Part shown: positions 56,174 through 64,000 of the stretch, one piece after another
How the letters are laid out: each line of letters opens with the position of its first letter
Numbering within the stretch: position 1 is the stretch's first letter
The notes under the pieces: generated by a model
What the model was told of the DNA's origin: nothing
Database searches by the model: none
The model's input: only the letters and a program-made list of their open reading frames with translations
Made by a program: the position numbers and the translations under genes
Assembly (NCBI GenBank): GCA_014218235.1
Contig: CM024759.1
Span: 71,370,119-71,434,118, forward strand
Direction: 5' to 3'
From: Colocasia esculenta
Lineage: Eukaryota > Streptophyta > Magnoliopsida > Alismatales > Araceae
DNA length: 64,000 bases

Positions 56174-58340
56174 ATGGTTCGTGGATGTCGAGGTAGTCGA
56201 GGCATCTTAGGTACCAGGACAGTACATGTATATGTTGTCTACTATATATTAACTTCTTAGTTAATTTAATGTAACAAGTGATTTTAACCATTTTCTCTAC
56301 AGGGTCTCAGACTATTGGTCAAGGCAATATAGGTAGAGGGACAGGTAGAAATATAAGTTGTATACTTCTTCATTAATATAATGTAATAAACAACTGTAAT
56401 TTTATTTATCGACAATTATAGGATCTCAGTCCGATAATCAACCTCCACCACCACTTCCGCCTTCAGCACAACCTTCGCCTTCACCTTCACCTATGTCTCC
56501 GGCTACAGTTGTGCCTTCAGGTAAACAATTTAATTTTATTTATTGTAATTATCGATGTGTAATAAAATCACTTGTAGGATCCCAATCAGAGTTTCTACCT
56601 TCACCTTTGCCTCCAGTTGTGCCTTCAGGTATGCATTTTAATTTTATTCATTTCAATTATAGATGTATAATCAAATCACTTGCAGGTGCCCAACCTTTGC
56701 CTTCGCCTCCAGCACAGCCTTCATCTTCGCCTCCAGTTGTGCCTTCAGGTATATTAATTAACTATATTTGTTGCAGATATACATATCTAATCATATCATT
56801 TGCAGGATCCCATCCCCCGGTAGTCGACCATCTTGACAGTGGTCCCTCAGAGAGTAATGGTAGACGGTTGATTGCACTTATCTATAGTGATGGTAGACCG
56901 TAAGTATTTAGTTTAATTTATTAATTTCTATCTCATGTATGCATTTGATTATTTTTTTTATCAAAATGAAAATTTTCTATTATGCAGGATGAAGTTTGAG
57001 CCACAAGACGTGACTCGAAGCATTACAAAGGCATTACTTCAGTATCTCCCCGGGCCAATTGCACAATGGAAGGAGTACCCAAGGGAGGTCTTGGACAACT
57101 TATTCCAGACATTTTTGGTGGAGTCTATTATGTGAAGTTATTATCATGTACATTACTACTTTTTTTGAATGGCATGATCTTTTGTAACATAACTTTGTTC
57201 AATTGTATACAGACTTCTCACCATTTTGCGACTGAGAGGGAGGTGGCAGATGCAAGGACTACATGGAATAAAATTGCTGCCAATCGGTTCACCGATTATC
57301 TTAATAAGCATAAGGCAGCAGCAAAGAAAGCATCTGGAAATTTTGATGATCCCCTAATGTGGAAAGGTCGGGGCCCACCCGCTATCAGGAGAGATTACTG
57401 GGACGCCATGTGTGACAAGTGGGCGACGGAGGACTTTCGACATCGCTCCAGGGTTGCTACAGAAACTCGGACTAAAATGCCTGAAGCGACTTTGCATACC
57501 AGTGGCTCTATAAGTTTTGGGAGACAAAAAAGGAAAATGGTAAAAACTCATATGTTTAATCTTTATTATATTCATACTATTTAAACTAATATTCTTGTTA
57601 TATTTAAATTTGTAGGAGAAAGAAAAAGGTGGCCCTGTGTCTTACAAGGAGTTATTTGAGAACACACATCGAAAGAAAAATACATGTGATTTTGTTTCAG
57701 AAAAAGCGAAAGAGGTGATGGTATGTATTTATTTTCTACAACTTATATATTGAACATTCTTCAATGTCTATGTATATTTTAGATTATTAATTAATTAAAA
57801 TTTTAATATTTTGTAGGAGACGTATGCAGAACATATGGCAGACAGACATGGCGGTGACTCCACTCAACATCCTGAGTTTGATGTCATGGCTTGGTTGGCC
57901 GCAACTGGCTAACCCAAGAAAGGTCGAGTATTTGGATTTGGGAGCGGTTTAGATGTCGGTCGAGTCATCAGCTCCTCTCAGGACTCACATGACTCCACTA
58001 TCGCGACGACTCCACCTCATAGTAGCACACTACCCAATGACCAAGTTCGTGAGGTCGTTTTTGATGCATTAAATACTTGGTTAACACAGACCCTGGTCCC
58101 CACTTTACAAACTATGGGTGTTAGTCTTAGATCGCCTGCTAGTGTTGCTTCTTCTGGTGCTTGCCATGTATGTATATATTTAATTTTTCTTTATCTTATT
58201 ATGATTATTTACATGTTTGTGTAATAACTATTGTTTCTATTTTTTATTTACAGGTTCCTCCTCTTCGTGATCCTACTATTGAGCAGGTTGAGAGGGTCGT
58301 GAGAGACGATGATGAGGATCCTCGTATTCAGGATGACTAG
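56174..58340 (+). pseudogene. TNPA-like gene with amplified Pro/Ser exons
   Basis: Starts MVRGCRGSRG at 56174. A series of phase-1 exons, 56422-56520, 56578-56628 and 56686-56748, each ends in CCTTCAG and encodes Pro/Ser repeats (PSPLPPVVPSG type). They are separated by introns of exactly 57 bp whose sequences are also related. Later exons (about 56806-56898, 56987-57117, 57210-57540, 57616-57720, 57818 onward, 58254-58340) carry the PTTA-type domain (QYLPGPIAQWKEYPREVLDN, RDYWDAMCDKWAT, TGxPKKGRVFGFG) and an acidic tail. A TAA at 57910-57912 interrupts the conserved TGxPKKGR motif. The gene layout parallels TNPA of CACTA-1, including the final acidic exon. Confidence 0.8.
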
Positions 58341-58454
58341 GAGCGTGTTGTTATTATCATTTTATAGTTTAGAAAACAATCTTACTTTTGTTGTTAACTT
58401 TCTAATGAGACATTAGATGTAAGTGTGGATTTATGTTTTTATTTGTGTGATATA

Positions 58455-58765
58455 TCTATGAGCAGGTTTACAAGTACTATTGAATGAATGAGTAGGTTTG
58501 GTATTATTGATTGAATGAGCAGGTTTATACTATTGCATGAATGAGCAGGTTTACTAGTACTATTGATTGAATGAGCAGGTTTATACTATTGAATGAATGA
58601 GCAGGTTTACAAGTACTATTGATTGAATGAGCATGTTTACAAGTACTATTGATTGAATGAGCAGGTTATACTATTGAATGAATGAGCAGATTTATAAATA
58701 CTATTGATTGAATGAGCAGGTTTATACTATTGAATGAATGAGTAGATTTACAGGTACTTGTACAA
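58455..58765. repeat. Minisatellite GAATGAGCAGGTTTA in CACTA-2 3' region
   Basis: GAATGAGCAGGTTTA-(CAAGTA)CTATTGATT units alternate between long (with CAAGTA) and short (with TACTATTG) forms, about nine copies of roughly 28-36 bp, just after the TNPA-like stop. Confidence 0.85.
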
Positions 58766-58814
58766 AATTTGTGAGAAAAGCCATTTTTAGAATTAATTTT
58801 TTTTCCTGTGATTT

Positions 58815-59293
58815 TGGTTTAGCTACGGATTTGCTACACAAATTGTTGTAGCTAAGTTGTAGCTAATTAGCTACGGATTTGCTACGGAATTTTTTGTAGC
58901 TAAGTCATAGCTAATTAGCTACGGCTTAGCTACAAAACATTTCGTTCATCAGTTGTAACATTTTCGTAGCTAATCCGTAGCTAATTAGCTGCGGATTAGC
59001 TATGGATAATTGCACATTTAATCCGTCACTAAATTTAACTACGGATTAACTATGGAATTATCCGTAGCTAATTTGTAGCTAATTAACGACAGATTAGCTA
59101 CAGCTAATCTGTAATAATTTAGCTACGGATTAGCTAGCGAAATCAGTTGTAGCGAATTAGCGGCCAGAAATTAGCTACAGACACAATCTATAGCTATTCC
59201 GTAGCTAATCCGTAGCTAAATCCGTTAGCTACGGATTAGCTACGGAATAGCTACAATTTGTGTCCGTAGCTAAACTGTATTATTCTTGTGGTG
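58815..59293. repeat. CACTA-2 right subterminal array and TIR
   Basis: TAGCTACGGATTTGCTACGG-type motifs in both orientations up to the terminal complement of CACCACAAGAATAATAC. It ends with several adjacent motif copies in opposed orientation at 59170-59270, a likely strong hairpin. Confidence 0.9.
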
Positions 59294-59296
59294 ATT

Positions 59297-60093
59297 GTCC
59301 CTATGCGAGAGAGTATGGTTATGGAAGAGGTGTGCAGCAGCAGCAGCCTCAGCAGTTTCAGCAGCCGCAGGCAGGTCGTGGCAGAGGAGTACCGCAGCAG
59401 CGAGGAAGAGGCCGGGTTATGGCTATCACCCGAGCCCAGGCGGAGGCATCGAATATGATAGAAGGTACTTTACCTCTTTATGAATATTCAGCAAGAGTCT
59501 TATTTGATTCGGGTGCCTCTCATTCTTTTATTTCCGAAGAATTTCTGGATTGTATAGCTCATCCTTTAGAAGAGAAGTCTTGTGAGTTAGTAGTGGAGGT
59601 TCCTTCAGGTGAGTTTTTACTCACTTCGAGTTATATAAATGAAGCTCCTGTTATGATTGAAGGGAACCAGATGCCGAGTCGATTGTATGCCCTACAGTTG
59701 TCAGATTATGATATTATTCTGGGTATGAATTGGCTTGAAATGTATGGAGCAATGTTAGATTGCAGAAAGAAGAGGATCAGGTTTTGTCATCCTAATGGTG
59801 TAGTGTTTGAATATCAAGGTATGCCTTTTTATACCTCTAAGTTTCTGATTTCTGCAATTAAAGCTAGAAAGTTGATAAATGATGGGTGTTTAGCTTATTT
59901 AGCCTCGGTAAGTTTGGTAGAAGCCAGTCAGCCAGTGGAAGCAGTTCCCGTGGTTAGGGAATTTGCTGATGTTTTTCCTGAGGATTTGCCTGGTTTAGCT
60001 CCACATAGAGAGGTGGACTTTACTATTGAGTTGCTGCCAGGTACCATGCCGATTTCTAAAGCCCCATATCGGATGGCACCAGCAGAACTTTAA
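59297..60093 (+). pseudogene. Gypsy-2 gag end and protease
   Basis: Continues the interrupted zinc knuckle (CPYAREYGYGRG), then a Gln-rich linker and MAITRAQAEASNMIEG. The protease follows with LFDSGASHSFISEEFLD (intact D-S-G) and LQLSDYDIILGMNWLEMYGA. The linker to RT (VPVVREFADVFPEDLPGL) ends at a TAA (60091-60093) in APAEL/ELKKQ, where Gypsy-1 has Lys. Frame otherwise open for 265 residues. Confidence 0.92.
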
Positions 60094-60096
60094 GAA

Positions 60097-62811
60097 TTGA
60101 AAAAGCAATTAGAAGAGCTGTTGCAGAAAGGGTTTATTAGACCGAGTCATTCCCCGTGGGGAGTGCCGGTTTTATTTGTGAAAAAGAAAGATGGAAGTTT
60201 TCGGATGTGTATTGATTATAGAAAGTTGAATGATGTGACCATTAAGAATAAGTACCCGTTGCCGAGGATAGATGATTTGTTTGATCAGTTGCAATCAGCG
60301 AAAGTGTTTTCTAAAATTGATTTGAGGTCCGGGTACCATCAGTTAAGAATTAAAGAGGAAGATATAGATAAGACAGCCTTCAGAACTAGATATGATCATT
60401 ATGAGTTTGTGGTTATGCCATTTGGGTTGACTAATGCTCTTGCAGGTTCTATGGATCTGATGAATAGAATTTTTCATCCATATTTAGATCAATTCATTGT
60501 GGTCTTTATTGATGATATTCTAATTTACTCAGCATCTGAAGAGAGCATGCAGCTCATTTGAGGTTTACTCTACAATTGCTAAGAGATAACCAGTTGTTTG
60601 CCAAATTTAGTAAGTGTGAATTTTGGTTGAAAGAAATTCAGTTTTTGGGTCATGTTATCTCAGTTAATGGAATAGCAGTGGACCCGAGTAAAGTGGAAGC
60701 AGTGATGAGATGAGAAGTGCCTAAGACAATAACCGAGATTAGAAGTTTTCTGGGATTAGCAGGTTACTATAGGCGCTTCATTCAATATTTTTCTAAGATT
60801 GCAGCACCTATGACTAGATTGACCAGGAAAGGGGTGCCTTTTGTGTGGTCCGGCGAATGTCAGAAAAGTTTTATGGAATTGAAGAAAAGACTTACATTAG
60901 CACCTATATTGACATTACCGGTAGGGAGTGGTGGTTTTGTGTTGTATACTGATGCTTCAAGGAGAGGACTTGGCGCAGTGCTTATGCAGCATGGTAAAGT
61001 GATAGCTTATGCGTCCAGGCAATTGAAGCCGGCAGAAGAAAATTACCCTCATGATTTGGAATTGGCAGCAGTTGTGTTTGCCTTGAAAATGTGGAGGCAT
61101 TATCTGTATGGCGAGAGATTTGAGATCTTTACTGATCATAAAAGTTTGAAATATATCTTCTCGCAGAAAGATTTGAACCTTCGCCAGCGCAGGTGGATTG
61201 AGTATTTAAAGGATTATGATTTCAGTTTGGCTTACCATCCGGGTAAGGCCAATGTTGTAGCTGATGCCTTGAGCAGAAAGGCATATATGAATCTGATGAT
61301 GATTAAAGAGTGGAAGTTGTATGAAGAAGTAGCAGAGAATTCCTTGTATGTGCCTAGTAGTCAGCGACGGGCAATTTTAGATGCTAGCGTTGTAGAGCCG
61401 TCTTTGTATTGGCAGATCATTGAGGCTCAAAGAGCAGATGCAGGTTTAGCTGAGATTGTGAAAATGGAAGGAGTTTCTATTGATGATAATTGTGTGGTCA
61501 GGCTCCGAGGCAGGTTGTTTGTTCCTGCAGAAAGAGAGGTTAAGCAGCGAGTGCTGGAAAAGGCTCATAAATTTAGGTACACTATCCATCCGGGTAGTAC
61601 TAAAATGTACCATGATTTAAGAAAGCATTTCTGGTGGCTTCTTATGAAGAAAGAAATAGCAGAATTTGTTGCAAGGTGTGCTATCTGTCAACAAATTAAA
61701 GCAGAGCATCAGAAGCCTGGAGGTTTGTTGCAACCATTGCCCATTCCACAGTGGAAATGGGATGATATTGCTATGGACTTTGTGGCAGGTTTACCAAGGT
61801 CGAGTTCAGGACATAATGGAATATGGGTGTTTGTTGACAGATTGACTAAAGTGTGCAGATTAGTGGCAATAAGTATGTCTTGGACAGTGGACAGGTTGGC
61901 AAATATTTATGTTGAAAGAATTGTTCCACTGCATGGTATTCCGAAGACTATTGTGTCAGATAGAGATCCAAAATTACTTCTGGTTTTTGGAGAAGTCTGC
62001 AAAGAGTAATTGGTTCTGAGCTAAGGTATAGCTCCGCTTATCATCCCCAAACAGATGGTCAGACATAGAGGACTATTCAGACAATTGAAGATATGTTGCG
62101 GGCTTGTTGTTTGGTTTGGGGAGGTAGCTGGGAACATCATTTGGGAATGGTTGAGTTTGCCTACAATAATAGTTATCATACCAGTCTTGGGATGGCACCA
62201 TATGAAGCTTTATATGGAAGGCCATGTAGAACCCCATTAAACTGGCATGAAGTGGGAGAAAGGCAATTAGTAGGCCCTGCATTGATTCAGCAAACCACAG
62301 AAGTGGTAAAGCTTATTAAAGAAAAATTGCAAGCAGCTCAAAGTAGGCAAAAGAGTTATGTAGATGTTCGGAGGAGACCACTTCAGTTTGAGATAGGAGA
62401 TCTTGCTTTCCTGAGAGTTTCTCCAAGTAAGGGAATCATGAGGTTTGGCAAGTCTGGAAAGTTGAATCCAAGGTATGTGGACCTTTCCAGGTAATTGAAA
62501 GAATTGGGGAAGCAGCTTATAGGCTGGATTTGCCAGCAGATTTTGCAAATGTGCATGATATTTTCCATGTCTCCATGTTAAGAAAGTGTATTGAAGATCC
62601 AGCTCAAATAATCAAATATCAAGGTGGTGACCTGAGGCCGGATATGACTATGCCAGAATACCCGGTACAGATCACAGATCGAAAGATAAAGAAGTTGAGG
62701 AATAAAGAAATTGAGTTGGTTAAAGTGAGATGGGAAAATAGGTTGGGTGGTGAGGATACCTGGGAGTTAGCCGAGGAAATGGCTAAAGGGTATCCCTATC
62801 TGTTTGCATGA
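60097..62811 (+). pseudogene. Gypsy-2 RT, RNase H, integrase and chromodomain-like tail
   Basis: RT (60097-60561): FIRPSHSPWGVPVLFVKKKD, CIDYRKLNDVTIKNKYPLPR, FIDDILIYSAS. A frameshift follows at about 60550 and a stop near 60712 (Trp TGG to TGA). 60717-62009 is one 430-codon frame with the RT thumb (SFLGLAGYYRRFIQ), RNase H (LYTDASRRGLGAVLMQ, FTDHKSLKYIFSQ), integrase zinc region (CAICQQIKAEH) and core (WDDIAMDFVAGLPRSSSGHN, VSDRDPK). A frameshift at about 61975 and a stop at 62066 lie before the final Glu region. 62093-62494 and 62530-62811 give the integrase C-terminus and a chromodomain-like tail (KLRNKEIELVKVRWENR, EDTWELAEEMAKGYPYLF). Order PR-RT-RH-IN-chromodomain defines a chromovirus. 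Confidence 0.93.
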
Positions 62812-62929
62812 GTTTTTGTATTTTCTTTTTTAGATGACAGTGCTTGTAAAGGTGTGTATGTTTAAGTTGTTTAAGTTTGAATTGTATTATGAATTTCGAG
62901 GTCGAAATTTTCTTTTTAGATGATAGTAA

Positions 62930-64000
62930 TGTAACGTCGCGTGCTTTTCGGATCCATGCGGATCATGTGTGTGTTGGTTGTGTAGGCCGTTGTGAGGCCA
63001 ATGTGAGTTGGTTGTGTGGAATGTATGGTGTGGATGTGTGGCTTGAGCAGGTGAAGTGCAGGTTTGGTCCTGAAATGAAACAGGACCTGCTGCAGTTCAG
63101 TTGGAGTTGGCGGCCAGGGGTGGTAATATACCTATTGGCGTCCACCTATGTGGTCGTTGACTGCATGATCTTGGCGGCTCAGGATGTGGACGTTTAAGGT
63201 GGCGGTTGCTATTGGCGGCTTGGGGGTTGACGCCAACCTGAGATTGATGCAGGTTATAGGCTCACCCGAGGGCAGGTTTCCTACCCTATTCTCAATCCCC
63301 CTTGCCCCAGCTTGTTGCCCCAGTGTTTCTAAAGCTTCCAACAGGTACTGAAGGGTGCTTGGAGGACCGTGGGACGTATGGCGTTGTTAAATTGCGCAAG
63401 GAAACGCCGTACTGTGGTGCAATTCCCGTGGGAGCTCGCGGAGGGCTCGGTGTGTACAGGGAGATTGCGGGAGGTTTAAGCGTGCGTTGAGGTAGGGAAT
63501 GACCCCTGTAGCTCCAGTAGGTCGTGATAATGTAATTAGTTAACATGAATCTGCATGATAATGGTGATTTCGGGTCATGGTATCCATGCGGGGATAATGG
63601 GTGGTTTGACGAATTCAATCAGTTAAGCATGCTGTATGGATTGTTTAGGATTCATGCATGCTAGAGGAACTGTTTCTGTATATTTTACCGTTGTTTTAAC
63701 GGTTGGAAAACCTGTGGATTCGGATTAGGGTTTCTGCAGGAATAGTGGCTGAAGATCTTGGCGTCAACATCGTTTGTCGCCAAGTTCATCAGCTGGGATA
63801 TGAACGGCCATATCCCTTGCCGTCTACTTCCCATAAGCGGCAATCGATGTTGCCGCCAACATGTGTATAAACTGAAATAGCTGATTATGGTATTTATCGA
63901 TAACAAATGGTGCGTTGGCACCTATGGTGCACTAAGTGCACCTGGTTTTGATGTTTAGCATACAAGGTATGCAGTAAGTTACTTACTTTCGTGACTGCGT
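62930..64000 (+). repeat. Gypsy-2 right (3') LTR, partial
   Basis: Starts TGTAACGTCGCGTGC immediately after TGATAGTAA and matches 45564-46634 until the window ends. About 28 mismatches and one 1-bp indel in 1,071 bp by eye. Confidence 0.95.

Larger units (their letters stand above)
49091..59293 (+). mobile_element. CACTA (En/Spm) transposon CACTA-2
   Basis: 10,203 bp with near-perfect inverted ends: CACCACAAGAATAATACAG on the left and its complement on the right, both continuing TTTAGCTACG. Subterminal TAGCTACGG arrays at both ends, GC-rich leader, TNP2 pseudogene and TNPA-like pseudogene in the same order as CACTA-1. The 3-bp ATT target duplication is clean. Proteins are related to CACTA-1 but clearly diverged, and the subterminal motif is different. 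Confidence 0.95.
45564..64000 (+). mobile_element. Ty3/Gypsy chromovirus Gypsy-2 (Tekay/Del-like), interrupted by CACTA-2
   Basis: Left LTR 45564-47863, initiator-Met primer site, gag, CCHC knuckle, protease, RT, RNase H, integrase and chromodomain-like tail in plus orientation; the right LTR starts at 62930 and continues past the window. CACTA-2 sits in the knuckle (49091-59293). The visible 1.07 kb of the right LTR differs from the left by roughly 28 substitutions counted by eye, mostly transitions. Several stops and frameshifts make it non-autonomous. Confidence 0.95.

Overview
This is a 64-kb piece of a flowering-plant nuclear genome made almost entirely of transposable elements. The evidence is plant-type LTR retrotransposons primed by initiator-Met tRNA, CACTA (En/Spm) transposons with TNP2- and TNPA-type genes and GT-AG introns, a hAT-type MITE, and no convincing intact host gene. 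Species cannot be named from the sequence. A run of 100 Ns (15093-15192) marks an assembly gap, and scattered one-base indels break many frames, so some 'pseudogene' calls may reflect sequencing error.

Layout. 1-2217: partial transposon-associated ORF, a 20-21 bp tandem array and unassigned DNA. 2218-13572: a minus-strand Ty1/Copia element (SIRE/Maximus-like) with two LTRs, gag, pol and an extra 3' ORF. 13573-15092: unassigned DNA, then a promoter-like block of dyad repeats ending in a TATA box, cut by the gap. 15193-23526: a minus-strand Ty3/Gypsy chromovirus (Tekay/Del-like; Gypsy-1) whose left LTR is truncated by the gap. 23527-30150: LTR and Gypsy fragments, several tandem arrays and AT-rich spacer. 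30151-41528: a complete CACTA element (CACTA-1) with a TNP2 gene, a TNPA-like gene and a 2.2-kb satellite inside the last TNPA intron. 41816-42255: a hAT-like MITE. 42256-44260: tandem duplications and a possible non-autonomous DNA element. 44261-45563: left end of a third CACTA (CACTA-3). 45564 to the window end: a plus-strand Tekay/Del-like element (Gypsy-2) whose gag zinc knuckle is interrupted by a 10.2-kb CACTA (CACTA-2, 49091-59293) with a 3-bp ATT target duplication.

How the parts relate. Each LTR element carries promoter LTRs, a tRNA primer site and gag-protease-polymerase genes for copy-and-paste movement. Each CACTA carries terminal inverted repeats, subterminal motif arrays (expected TNPA-like binding sites), a transposase (TNP2) and an accessory protein (TNPA). 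The insertion order read from nesting is CACTA-3, then Gypsy-2, then CACTA-2. Most coding units are decayed; the TNP2 of CACTA-1 is the best preserved.

The most unusual signal is that LTR promoter (U3) regions of both Copia and Gypsy elements hold arrays of paired or dyad sites with nearly fixed spacing. The arms lie 19-22 bp apart, about two helical turns, with conserved arms and free spacers. The second is the phase-symmetric exon-intron duplication in both TNPA genes, with duplicated introns of exactly equal length.
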